A DNA stretch of 64,000 bases from Bauldia litoralis (lineage in GTDB: Bacteria; Pseudomonadota; Alphaproteobacteria; Rhizobiales; Kaistiaceae). A program made the position numbers and the translations under genes. Positions within the stretch are counted from its first letter, which is position 1. Every line of letters begins with the position of its first letter. This document shows positions 28,669 to 37,461 of the stretch, one piece after another. The stretch spans positions 310,001-374,000 of the forward strand of contig NZ_FMXQ01000001.1 of assembly GCF_900104485.1 (NCBI RefSeq). Reading direction: 5' to 3'. The notes below the pieces were generated by a model. That model made no database searches. It was not told the DNA's origin and worked only from the letters and a program-made list of their open reading frames with translations.

Positions 28669-31560
28669 TCAGAACGCCTTGGTGAAGCTGCCCCAGACCG
28701 CGTTGTTGCTGTCGCTGCTCGAGAACTGGCCGAGGTAGGACAGGCCGACCTTGGCATTGCCGCCGACCCCGAGGTCGAAGCCGGCGTCGATCAGCGCGGT
28801 ATTGGCGGCCAGCGGCGCGCCCGCCACGGTGAAGTTCGCGCCCTGCGTCCCGGCAAGCGCCAGCACCGCGGTCGGCGTCAGGTCGCCGAAAGCCGCCTGC
28901 CAGGCGACCGACACCCGCGGCGTCAGGATCTGTCCATTCGGCAGCCCATAGTCCCGCGCCGCCCGGAAGCCGATCGTCGTGTAGCCGACATCGGACGATC
29001 CCGACGATCCGTCGAGCGCCCCTGCGCCACCGGATTCCTTGAAGCTCTCGGTCTGCAGATGCACCCAGGCGAGGTTGGCAAAGGGCTCGAGTTCGATGCC
29101 CTGGACCATGGCCTGGTAGCCGATCTCGCCGAAGACCTGCGTCGTCCCCGCACGGTAATCCGCCTTCACGTTGTTCTTGAAGCCGGCGAAGCTCACCGTG
29201 CGGTTGCTGTCGATGAAGTTCAGGCCATAGGACGCGCCGGCCCGCAGGCTCCAGGCGCCCATCGTCGTACCGGCATAGGCGGCGATCGTTCCCGTGTCGG
29301 CCCGGGCCGAGCTCGACAGCCCGTCGATGTCGGTATTCGACTGGGAGTAGCCCCAGGCCAGGCCGACGAGCCAGTCGTTGACCCGGTAATCGACGCCGCC
29401 AAGGATGCCGCCGAAACTGCTGGAGACATCCTCTGCATTCTTGCCGCCGTCGATATCACTCCAGGAGCCGAGGCCCTGTGCCCACAGCGCCGGGTCGGGC
29501 GACGCGGTTTGCGTGCCGGGGAATGGCGGAGCGTTGCCGGCCGGCGCATCGGCATAGCCGAGGGCGAGATCCGAGCCCGTTGCACCGCCGCCGCCGCCCG
29601 CCTGGCGGATCCGGTCGAGCAGCGCCTTGCGTCCGAACAGCGCCTCGTTGATCAGCACCGACTGCTCGCTCGCATAGACTTCGCCGGACAGCATGTCGAG
29701 CGCATCGGCCGGGCTCCCGGCAATGTCGAACAGCGCGACATTCAGCCCGTCATCGATGCCGCCGCCCTCGTTGAAGGCATCGTCGAGGCCGCCGGCAACC
29801 GCATGCTGGTTGCGGTCCAGGTCCTTCTGCTTGGCAAACTGCGCCTTGAGGTCGAGCACGACCTTGGTGTCGGAATAGTCGAGCGACGCCGACAGGAAGC
29901 GCGGCAGCCCGATCGCGTCCAGTTCGTCGAACGTGCCGGTGATTTCGTCGCTCGCGGTTACGAGCTTGTACCGATTCTTGAGGTCCCCGCGCCGGATCAG
30001 CGGAGCGACCGTGCCGCCCAGTCGGGCCGCGCCGTCGACCTTGAGCATGTCGTTGCGCCGGCCGGCAACCCGGAGCGCCAGCGCGCCTTCCTCGGTCTGG
30101 GCATACGTCCCGCTGACGACGTGGCGCACGCCCACCCCCTTGCGGAAAACGCCCATCACGCCGCTGTTTTCGAAGCGGGCGTCGGGGCCGGCCTTGACCT
30201 TGACGCGGCCATCGATGAGCCCGGTATTGACGACCGCGGTGCCAAACGCGTTTCCGGTGGCGCGCAGCGCAACGGCGCCGGCCCGGGCCTGAAGGATTCC
30301 GGAATTGAGCAGCGTGCCAAAGTCGCCGCCCATGTCGACGGCGGCGCCGCCTGCCCCGCGCGCCGCGATCAGCCCGTTGTTGTAGATCACCCCATAGGTG
30401 TCGCTCGCCACGCCGACGCTCTTGATCCCCTTGGCGCGGATCACGCCGTCATTGACCACGTCGTCGCCGACGCCGGCCGAGATTGCCGCCGCGCCCGGCG
30501 CGACGGTCTTCAGCGTTCCGAGATTGTGGATCGGATTGTAGATGCCGGGCACCTCGACGATGAAGCCATGCACCCCGTCGGCATCGGTGTAGACGCCGAT
30601 CACCTTGTTCTGGTGGATCGAGTTGACCGATGTCGAGGATGCGCCGGGCACCTCGATCGGGATCCAGGTCTCGTTGCCGTCCGCGTCGACATGCAGGACC
30701 GACCCATGCATGCCGTCGATGCCGACCCAGTCGGCGATCAGGTTATATTCGCCGGTCCGGCCGGCGCCGGTGATGCCTTCGAAATGCGTGACGAGCGCGC
30801 CCGGATGGTCATAGGTCTTCCAGGTATCCGTCGTCCGGTCATAGATGTAGCCGTGCTCGAAGCCGGGCTCCCCGTCAGGCCCGAAATCACCGTAGCCGCC
30901 GGCGATCTTGTCGCCCCACACGCCATAGGCGGTCGTGCTGATGGCGCCCAGCTTGTTGTTGGTCGTGAACGCGCCGGTCGGAATGTCGTAGATGAAGGCG
31001 TTGCCGGTCAGCGGTCCGGTGTCGTAGTTGCCGACGGCGGTATTGCCGAAATTGCTGTGCAGGATGGTGAAGAGCACGTCCGGATCGGGATAGACCAGCG
31101 TCGTCAGCTCTTTCCCCGGTGCGGCCGCGCCATCGTAGAGATAGCCGAGATCGACCGTGCCGCCCTTCGCCTTGTAGCTGCCGACGACGCGCAGGATCCC
31201 GCCCGGCGAGCCGAAGCTCGGCCCATAGGGCGAGGCGGTATCCGCTCCGGGATAGTTGACCCCGTCCGGCGTCGCATAGGGGAACGGCGACCATGTACCG
31301 GTGGCGGAATCGTAGAGGAGCCCGCCTGTGGCCGTGGTGCCCGGCACGACGTAGTTGCCGACGATATTGTCGCCGCGGATGCCGGTGAGGAATGTCTGGT
31401 TGTCACCGAAATCCAGCGTCATGTAGTCGAGCGGCGGCAGCGGATCGGCAACGCCCGGCGACCACGGCAGGACAATCGCGGTGCCAAGCAGCAGCGCGCT
31501 GGCGAGTCGGGAACGGACGGACGTCAGGGTGTTGCGTCCAGCGGAACGATCGACAGGCAT
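28669..31560 (-). CDS. Autotransporter with C-terminal beta-barrel
   Basis: About 963 residues. A signal peptide (SALLLGTAIVLPWSPGVA) is followed by a passenger of repeating GI.G..IVGNY-like units (about residues 45-345) resembling HAF/beta-propeller repeats. A beta-helix-like linker (GVASDTYGVIYNNGLI..., about 370-600) and an outer-membrane autotransporter barrel (last 280 residues, starting near DPALWAQGLGSWSDIDG and ending in Phe) complete it. Two ATGs are close together; I choose 31560 because GAGGGGG lies 8 bases upstream, and 31566 is too close to it. Likely displayed on or released from the cell surface. It interrupts proB and proA, so was probably inserted there. Confidence 0.85.
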   Translation of the reverse strand: MPVDRSAGRNTLTSVRSRLASALLLGTAIVLPWSPGVADPLPPLDYMTLDFGDNQTFLTGIRGDNIVGNYVVPGTTATGGLLYDSATGTWSPFPYATPDGVNYPGADTASPYGPSFGSPGGILRVVGSYKAKGGTVDLGYLYDGAAAPGKELTTLVYPDPDVLFTILHSNFGNTAVGNYDTGPLTGNAFIYDIPTGAFTTNNKLGAISTTAYGVWGDKIAGGYGDFGPDGEPGFEHGYIYDRTTDTWKTYDHPGALVTHFEGITGAGRTGEYNLIADWVGIDGMHGSVLHVDADGNETWIPIEVPGASSTSVNSIHQNKVIGVYTDADGVHGFIVEVPGIYNPIHNLGTLKTVAPGAAAISAGVGDDVVNDGVIRAKGIKSVGVASDTYGVIYNNGLIAARGAGGAAVDMGGDFGTLLNSGILQARAGAVALRATGNAFGTAVVNTGLIDGRVKVKAGPDARFENSGVMGVFRKGVGVRHVVSGTYAQTEEGALALRVAGRRNDMLKVDGAARLGGTVAPLIRRGDLKNRYKLVTASDEITGTFDELDAIGLPRFLSASLDYSDTKVVLDLKAQFAKQKDLDRNQHAVAGGLDDAFNEGGGIDDGLNVALFDIAGSPADALDMLSGEVYASEQSVLINEALFGRKALLDRIRQAGGGGGATGSDLALGYADAPAGNAPPFPGTQTASPDPALWAQGLGSWSDIDGGKNAEDVSSSFGGILGGVDYRVNDWLVGLAWGYSQSNTDIDGLSSSARADTGTIAAYAGTTMGAWSLRAGASYGLNFIDSNRTVSFAGFKNNVKADYRAGTTQVFGEIGYQAMVQGIELEPFANLAWVHLQTESFKESGGAGALDGSSGSSDVGYTTIGFRAARDYGLPNGQILTPRVSVAWQAAFGDLTPTAVLALAGTQGANFTVAGAPLAANTALIDAGFDLGVGGNAKVGLSYLGQFSSSDSNNAVWGSFTKAF

Positions 31561-31790
31561 CGGCATTTCCCCCTCGTGCCGGACGGGACAAGGCCCCCGG
31601 CGGCCAGACCAGGGCCGCCACGACAACCCGTCCGCACCAACGCGAAAACGCGGCGATCCGCCCCGGCGCCCGGTTTCGCAAATTCGACAGTGTCGATGGC
31701 GCAGGAAGTTGGCAAGCGGCAACCGGGCGCGACTCATGCGGATTCGCTTCGCCGGCGAAATAGCCGCGGAAAACCTGACTTTCAGGATCG

Positions 31791-31807
31791 TTCGATCGTC
31801 GATCGAA
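31791..31807. promoter_or_regulatory. 17-bp palindrome upstream of the autotransporter
   Basis: TTCGATC at 31791-31797 and GATCGAA at 31801-31807 form a perfect inverted repeat with a 3-base centre, 230 bases upstream of the autotransporter start. It may be a regulator site. The remaining part of the 344-base gap 31561-31904 shows no gene. Confidence 0.3.
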
Positions 31808-31904
31808 GGGCCGTCCCGCTGCCATGAAGCGACACGCGTCGGCGTCTCTTCGGCGCACTTTCGCGCGACGAATCACTTTCGGCCAACCCGGACGAAGGGA
31901 GAGT

Positions 31905-32846
31905 CTAGGGCCCGGTCACCACGTCCGGCTCGACCTTCGCCACCTTCTGCTCGCGGAAGAAGATGAAGAGCCCGGAGCCGACGATCAGCAGGGCGCCGAC
32001 CATGGTCGGCACCGAGGGCAGGTTGTCGAAGACGAAATAGCCGAAGACCACCGCCCAGACGATCAGCGTGTATTGATACGGCACCACGGCGGAGGCCGGC
32101 GCCAGCCTCAGCGAGCGATTGACGCAGACGATCGCCACCACCGCGACCACGCCGACCAGCGCCAGCAGCAGCCCGTCCTTCACGCTGGCGATCGGGACCC
32201 AGTCGACGGGCGCCGCCAGGACGCCGAACAGCAGGCCGCCCCACATCTGCGAGGTCGCCATCACCGTCGGCGACATGCCGCGCAGCACCCGCGTCATGAT
32301 CATCAGGACCGCATAAAAGAGACTTCCGACGAAGGCGATCAGGGCGTACCAGCCGAAGGCGCCGGCGCCGGGCTGCAACGCGATCACCACGCCGATGAAG
32401 CCGACCAGCACGGCCGCCCACCGCCGCCAGCCCACCTTCTCCTTGAGGAAGATCACGGCCAGCACGGTGACGTAGATCGGCCCCGCCAGGTAGTAGGTGA
32501 AGGCGTCGGCCAGCGGCAGCACGGTGACGGCGAAATAGAAGCACGCGGTCTCCGCCGTCGCCACGAAGATCCGGACGGCCTGCAGGACCGGGCGCGGCAT
32601 CCGGCCGAGTTCGACAATTCCCCGCCGGCCGAGCACCGGGGTGATCACCGCCAGTGCCGCGGCACTCCGCACCAGCAGCAACTGGGTCACCGCATAGGTG
32701 GCGACCAGCCACTTGCCGAGCGCGTCATTGACCGAAAACAGGAACATCCCCAGCACCATCAGACCGATGCCAAGGGGGATGTTCTCGCCTTGATTGGATG
32801 TGGCCGGGCCGGGCGCCGTCGCCATGATGAAATACCGTCTGACCAT
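31905..32846 (-). CDS. DMT-superfamily (EamA) transporter
   Basis: About 313 residues with ten hydrophobic segments in two EamA halves (first near GIGLMVLGMFLFSVNDALG, second near GWYALIAFVGSLFYAVL). An inner-membrane metabolite exporter or importer, substrate unknown. ATG at 32846 has a GCGGGAC stretch upstream; ATG 32825 is the alternative. Reading further upstream to 33332 would place the N terminus antisense inside proA and is not credible. It lies divergent to proA. Confidence 0.82.
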   Translation of the reverse strand: MVRRYFIMATAPGPATSNQGENIPLGIGLMVLGMFLFSVNDALGKWLVATYAVTQLLLVRSAAALAVITPVLGRRGIVELGRMPRPVLQAVRIFVATAETACFYFAVTVLPLADAFTYYLAGPIYVTVLAVIFLKEKVGWRRWAAVLVGFIGVVIALQPGAGAFGWYALIAFVGSLFYAVLMIMTRVLRGMSPTVMATSQMWGGLLFGVLAAPVDWVPIASVKDGLLLALVGVVAVVAIVCVNRSLRLAPASAVVPYQYTLIVWAVVFGYFVFDNLPSVPTMVGALLIVGSGLFIFFREQKVAKVEPDVVTGP

Positions 32847-32976
32847 GTCCCGCGGCGGCGGGGCACCGTACATCGCCCGAAGCCATGGCCAAGTCCAGCC
32901 GTGGAAAGCTTGCGCGCCGGCGAATTGCGTGCAAAACAGCGTGCTTCCGGCCAAATCCCCGTGAAGGACCAGCGTC

Positions 32977-34275
32977 ATGAGCCTTGCCGAAGCACGCGCC
33001 GATGCGAGCACCGGCGGCGATATCGCAGCCGAGATGACGGCGATCGGCCGGGCGGCCAAGACGGCGGCCCACCGCCTTGCCAACGCCACGACCAAGGAAA
33101 AGAACGCAGCACTGAAGGCGATGGCCAGCGCCATCCGTCGAAACGCCGAAACGATTCTCGCCGACAACGCCCGCGACGTCGCCGATGCGAAGGAGGCCGG
33201 GACCACCGGCTCCTTTATCGACCGCCTGACGCTCGATCCGGCGCGGGTCGAGGCGATGGCGACCGGCATCGAGGAAATCGCCGCCCTGGCCGATCCCGTT
33301 GGCACCGTTCTGGCGGCCTGGGAACGGCCCAACGGTCTTCACATCGAGCGGGTGCGCACACCCCTCGGCGTCATTGGCGTCATCTATGAGAGCCGGCCCA
33401 ACGTCACCGCCGATGCAGGCGCGCTTTGCCTGAAGGCCGGCAACGCCGCTATCCTGCGCGGCGGTTCGGATTCCTTCCGCAGTTCGGGCGCCATCCATGC
33501 CTGCCTGGTCGAGGGCCTTGAATCCGCCGGCCTGCCCGCTGAAGCGATCCAGATCGTCCCGACCCGCGACCGCGCCGCCGTTGGCTACATGCTCGCCGGC
33601 CTGCGAGGCGCGATCGACGTCATCGTGCCGCGCGGTGGCAAGAGCCTCGTCGCCCGGGTGCAGTCCGAGGCCCGCGTCCCGGTCTTCGCCCACCTCGAAG
33701 GCGTCAATCACATCTACGTCGACCGCGACGCCGATCTCGAGATGGCCAAGGCGATCGTCCTCAACGCCAAGATGCGGCGGACCGGCGTTTGCGGCGCCGT
33801 CGAGACCCTGCTCGTCGACGCCAAGGTCGCCGACACCCACCTCAGGCCGCTGATCGTCGCCCTGAAGGACGCCGGTTGCCTTGTGCGCGGCGACGAGAGG
33901 AGCCGCACCGTCGCGCCGGGGGTCACCCCGGCGACCGAGGGCGACTGGTCGACCGAGTATCTCGACGCGGTCATCTCGGTGAAGGTCGTTGACGGCATCA
34001 AGGAAGCGCTGCAACACATCGAGCGCTATGGCTCGCACCATACCGACGCCATCGTCACCAACGACCAGGCGGCGGCCGACCGATTCCTCGCCAAGGTCGA
34101 CAGCGCGATCGTCCTCCACAATGCCTCGACCCAGTTCGCCGATGGCGGCGAGTTCGGCATGGGCGCGGAGATCGGCATCGCCACCGGCAAGATGCACGCG
34201 CGCGGCCCGGTCGGCGTCGAGCAACTGACCAGCTTCAAGTACAGGGTGCGGGGAACCGGCCAGGTACGGCCCTGA
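32977..34275 (+). CDS. proA: Gamma-glutamyl phosphate reductase
   Basis: Second step of proline synthesis: NADPH-dependent reduction of glutamyl-5-phosphate to the semialdehyde. 432 residues of the aldehyde dehydrogenase fold. [20 protein letters not shown] is near 123, the cofactor/catalytic region [16 protein letters not shown] with the active-site Cys near 272, and [16 protein letters not shown] near the C terminus. ATG follows AAGGACC. nadD follows after 11 bases. Confidence 0.96.
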   Translation: MSLAEARADASTGGDIAAEMTAIGRAAKTAAHRLANATTKEKNAALKAMASAIRRNAETILADNARDVADAKEAGTTGSFIDRLTLDPARVEAMATGIEEIAALADPVGTVLAAWERPNGLHIERVRTPLGVIGVIYESRPNVTADAGALCLKAGNAAILRGGSDSFRSSGAIHACLVEGLESAGLPAEAIQIVPTRDRAAVGYMLAGLRGAIDVIVPRGGKSLVARVQSEARVPVFAHLEGVNHIYVDRDADLEMAKAIVLNAKMRRTGVCGAVETLLVDAKVADTHLRPLIVALKDAGCLVRGDERSRTVAPGVTPATEGDWSTEYLDAVISVKVVDGIKEALQHIERYGSHHTDAIVTNDQAAADRFLAKVDSAIVLHNASTQFADGGEFGMGAEIGIATGKMHARGPVGVEQLTSFKYRVRGTGQVRP

Positions 34276-34286
34276 TCGGCGCCCGC

Positions 34287-34913
34287 ATGGCCGATCGAAC
34301 AGCTCCGGCGGGGCCTGTCCGCCTGCCCTCCTTCCAGCCCGGCATGAAGATCGGCCTGTTCGGCGGCTCCTTCGACCCGCCGCATGACGGCCATCGCGAG
34401 GTCAGCCTCGTCGCGATGCGCGCCCTCGGCCTCGATCAGGTCTGGTGGCTGGTCTCGCCGCGGAACCCGCTGAAGCCGAACGCCCCCTCCCAGGACCAGG
34501 CCCGGCGCATCGCCGCCGCCCGCAAGCTGGCGAATCACCCCCGCATCAAGGTCACCGGCGTCGAGGCCGCGTTAGGGACGACCTATACCGCTGAGACCCT
34601 GCGGCGGCTTTCCGAACGTCTTGAGGATGTCGATCTCGTTTGGATGATGGGGGCGGACAATCTCGCGACCTTCCACCACTGGCGGGACTGGCGGGGAATC
34701 GCCGCAACCGTGCCGATTGCCGTGTTCAACCGGCCGGGACTGGCCCTCAAGGCACTGTCCTCGCCTGCGGCGAAAGCGCTGGCGCGAGGCCGGATTCCCC
34801 ATGCCATGGCGGCAAAATTGCCGGAAATGCCCCCCCCGGCATGGGTTTTCTTGCCCAGCCCCCATATCCCGCTTTCGTCAACCCTTCTCAGGGAACGCCG
34901 ACGCACGTCTTGA
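34287..34913 (+). CDS. nadD: Nicotinate-nucleotide adenylyltransferase
   Basis: Adenylates nicotinate mononucleotide in NAD synthesis. 208 residues; nucleotidyl-transfer motif GLFGGSFDPPHDGHREVS with the HxGH-type signature (HDGH) near residues 22-39, MMGADNL near 120 and a C-terminal SSTLLRERR (ISxTxxR equivalent). It follows proA closely and precedes rsfS, the usual order in this group. Confidence 0.94.
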   Translation: MADRTAPAGPVRLPSFQPGMKIGLFGGSFDPPHDGHREVSLVAMRALGLDQVWWLVSPRNPLKPNAPSQDQARRIAAARKLANHPRIKVTGVEAALGTTYTAETLRRLSERLEDVDLVWMMGADNLATFHHWRDWRGIAATVPIAVFNRPGLALKALSSPAAKALARGRIPHAMAAKLPEMPPPAWVFLPSPHIPLSSTLLRERRRTS

Positions 34914-34986
34914 AACCGTCACCCACAAAGGCTTATCTTTTGCTTGTCGGCGCTGCGCTGACGATAACCTGGGAAGGGACCAGACA

Positions 34987-35388
34987 CTGACCACGGCACT
35001 TCGGAGCGAGAGCGCGGTTCACCGTTCTCCCCCAATTGCGCCTGCGAGCAGTGACCTCACAGCTGCGGACGCATTAAGAGTTGTCCTCGCGAGCCTTGAA
35101 GACTCCAAAGCCGAGGACCTGACCTCAATCGACATCACCGGCAAGACCACGATCGGCGACTTCATCGTCGTTGCTTCGGGTCGTTCCCATCGGCACGTCG
35201 GGTCGCTGGCGGATCGCCTCGTTCAGGATCTCAAATCGGCGGGCTTCCGCGATCTGAAGATCGAGGGGCAGAAGTCCTGCGATTGGGTGCTCGTCGATAC
35301 CGGCGACATCATCGTCCACATCTTCCGCCCGGAAGTCCGGGACTTCTACAACATCGAGAAGATGTGGCGCGGCGTCGAGGCGGCCTGA
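34987..35388 (+). CDS. rsfS: Ribosome silencing factor RsfS, probable CTG start
   Basis: Binds L14 and blocks 30S-50S joining in starvation. The conserved domain runs ALRVVLASLEDSKAEDL through CDWVLVDTGDIIVHIF to the C terminus. In frame there is no ATG, GTG or TTG between residues coded well inside nadD (ATG 34801) and the conserved domain. A CTG at 34987 lies 7 bases after GGGAAGGGA and would give 133 residues beginning TTALRSES, a normal length. I therefore annotate CTG as the start; the alternative is a start more than 100 bases inside nadD. Confidence 0.8.
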   Translation: MTTALRSESAVHRSPPIAPASSDLTAADALRVVLASLEDSKAEDLTSIDITGKTTIGDFIVVASGRSHRHVGSLADRLVQDLKSAGFRDLKIEGQKSCDWVLVDTGDIIVHIFRPEVRDFYNIEKMWRGVEAA

Positions 35389-35508
35389 TCGCTTGAGACA
35401 CCGCTGGATTGGCGACCCGCCCGGCCTGCCGGCGACATCCAGCGCGAGCGATCGGTGGCCGCGTGATGGAAAACCGCGCGAATTGGCCCCGAGCCGGGAC
35501 ATCGGGCA

Positions 35509-35985
35509 GTGAAGATCACGATGGTCGCGGTCGGCCGCCTCAAGGCGGGGCCCGAGCGCGAAATGCTCGACCGCTATCTCGACCGGGCGGACAAGGCCGG
35601 TCGCCAGATCGGCCTTTCCTTCGACCTTCGCGAACTTGCCGAAAGCGCCGCCAGGCAGCCTGCGGCCCGCAAGGCCGGTGAGGCCGAGAGCATCGCTGCG
35701 GCGATCCCGCCAGGGGCCGTCGTCGTCGTGCTCGACGAGCGCGGCAAGCCCGTTACCAGCCGTGCCCTGGCCGACAGGATCGCCGAATGGCGGGATTCCG
35801 GCCGCGACATGGCTTTTGTCATTGGCGGGCCTGACGGCCTGGCGCCCGACACCATCGCCCGCGCCGACCTTCGCCTCGCCTTCGGCGCCATGACCTGGCC
35901 GCATCAACTGGTTCGCATCATGCTCGCCGAACAGCTCTACCGGACGGTCACCATCCTCGCCGGCCATCCCTATCACCGGGATTGA
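35509..35985 (+). CDS. rlmH: 23S rRNA (pseudouridine1915-N3)-methyltransferase RlmH
   Basis: SPOUT methyltransferase that modifies Psi1915 in helix 69 of 23S rRNA. 158 residues: KITMVAVGRLKAGPE at the N terminus, the SAM-binding knot with FVIGGPDGL near 105 and MTWPHQLVRIMLAEQLYR near 130. GTG start at 35509 preceded by CGGGC. Follows rsfS as in most alphaproteobacteria. Confidence 0.94.
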   Translation: MKITMVAVGRLKAGPEREMLDRYLDRADKAGRQIGLSFDLRELAESAARQPAARKAGEAESIAAAIPPGAVVVVLDERGKPVTSRALADRIAEWRDSGRDMAFVIGGPDGLAPDTIARADLRLAFGAMTWPHQLVRIMLAEQLYRTVTILAGHPYHRD

Positions 35986-36068
35986 GGCAAACGGCCGCTC
36001 CCCCGAATCAGGCCAGAAGCCGTTGTTCAGCCTTATTTTCCAGCCAGCCTCTGGCCGCTAGGGGTTGG

Positions 36069-36098
36069 TTGACAGACCGTTAATTGTCCGGGCTTAGG
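36069..36098 (+). promoter_or_regulatory. Possible promoter upstream of envC-ctpA
   Basis: TTGACA at 36069-36074 is a perfect -35 match. The best -10 is the weak CTTAGG at 36093-36098 (18-base spacer). Transcription would begin close to the envC start. Confidence 0.3.
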
Positions 36099-36117
36099 GT
36101 TCGGGCCAAGGACGCAT

Positions 36118-37461
36118 TTGGGGCCCATCGTGCTCGACCTCTCTCTTCGACGGAGTGCCTGTCTCGCACTGGCCGCGCTGCTCGTTGCCGCGGGACCGGC
36201 CGCGAGCCAGGTCGAGGATCCGGCGGCGCTGGCCGAGGCGGCGCGCGATGCCCGGCAGGCCCAGCTCGAAGACGTGGCCCGCGCCATCGCCCTGACCGAC
36301 GAGCGCCTCGCCGAATTGCGGTCCGAGATCGACGCGCTCGACCAGGACCGAGGCACCCTCAACCAGACCCTTATCGACACCGGAAAGCGGGTCCAGGCGC
36401 TGGAGACCAGGATCGGCGAGACCGAGACGCGGATCAACGCGCTGGTGCGCAGCGAGGATGCCATCCGCGCTTCGCTGCTGGCTCAGCGTGATGTCCTCGG
36501 CGAGGTTCTGGCGGCGCTGCAGCGAATCGGCCGCCGTCCGCCGCCCGCGATCCTCGTCCGCCCCGAGGATGCGCTCGCCTCCGTCCATAGCGCCATTCTT
36601 CTCGGCGCGGTCGTCCCCGACCTCCGCAAGGCCGCCGACAAGCTGGCCTCGGACCTCAACCAGCTGGTTTCATTGAAGAACGAGCTGGCACGCGAACGCG
36701 ACCGCATGCAGGAAGACGCGTCGAAGCTGGCCGAGGACCGCGCCCGGGTCGAGTTCCTGATCGCCGAACGGCAGGGCAAGCGCGATGCCTCGGCAGCCCA
36801 GCTTGCCGAGCAGGAAAGGCGGGCCGGGGCGCTTGCGGAACAGGCGACCAGTCTCAAGGACCTGATCGCCCGGATGGAGAAGGAGGTCGCCGCTGCCGCC
36901 CGCGCCAAGGCCGAGGCCGAGGCGGCTGCCGCGAAACGCAAGGAAGCGGCCGAGATCGCCCGCACCACGACGCCGCCGAAGTCGCTCGGCGAATCGGATC
37001 GGTTGAGCCCCTCGGTTTCCTTTGCAGATGCCCGCGGCCTGCTGCCTCTGCCGGCCAGCGGCCGCATCACCCGCCGCTACGCCGAGGATGACGGCCTCGG
37101 CAGCCGCAGCGAGGGCATTTCCATAGCGACCCGGCCCAACGCACAGGTCAATTCTCCGTCAGATGGCTGGATTGTCTACGCCGGGCCCTTTCGCAGCTAT
37201 GGCAAACTCTTGATCATCAATGCCGGCGACGGGTATCATGTCCTCCTGGCGGGCATGGACCAGATCAACGTCGAATTGGGTCAGTTCGTGCTTGCTGGCG
37301 AGCCAGTGGCGATGATGGCTTCGCCGAAACTTGCGAGTGCCGGGGCGGTGGACATAGTTTCGACCCAGCCTGTGCTCTATATCGAGTTCCGGAAAGATGG
37401 AAATTCGATCGACCCGGCCCCGTGGTGGGCCGCAACAGATGATGAAAAGGTTGGCGGATGA
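36118..37461 (+). CDS. envC: Murein hydrolase activator EnvC-like protein (degenerate M23)
   Basis: Periplasmic activator of amidases in cell separation; 447 residues. Signal peptide in the first 30 (ACLALAALLVAAGPAASQ), long coiled coil (about 35-285), then a LytM/M23 domain (about 320-440). The zinc-binding HxxxD and HxH of active peptidases are missing: the first site reads SEGISIATRP and the last DGYHVLLAG, so it is probably catalytically dead, as EnvC is. TTG at 36118 has AAGGA upstream; GTG 36130 is the alternative. The stop overlaps ctpA by 4 bases. Confidence 0.87.
   Translation: MGPIVLDLSLRRSACLALAALLVAAGPAASQVEDPAALAEAARDARQAQLEDVARAIALTDERLAELRSEIDALDQDRGTLNQTLIDTGKRVQALETRIGETETRINALVRSEDAIRASLLAQRDVLGEVLAALQRIGRRPPPAILVRPEDALASVHSAILLGAVVPDLRKAADKLASDLNQLVSLKNELARERDRMQEDASKLAEDRARVEFLIAERQGKRDASAAQLAEQERRAGALAEQATSLKDLIARMEKEVAAAARAKAEAEAAAAKRKEAAEIARTTTPPKSLGESDRLSPSVSFADARGLLPLPASGRITRRYAEDDGLGSRSEGISIATRPNAQVNSPSDGWIVYAGPFRSYGKLLIINAGDGYHVLLAGMDQINVELGQFVLAGEPVAMMASPKLASAGAVDIVSTQPVLYIEFRKDGNSIDPAPWWAATDDEKVGG

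Noticed and set aside
29059-31827. Long open frame on the plus strand opposite the autotransporter
   Set aside because: It mirrors a gene with clear signal peptide and barrel; high GC content leaves antisense frames open. It has Arg/Gly/Asp-rich composition and no domain.
32847-33332. N-terminal extension of the minus-strand DMT transporter
   Set aside because: It would lie antisense inside proA; ATG 32846 gives the family size.
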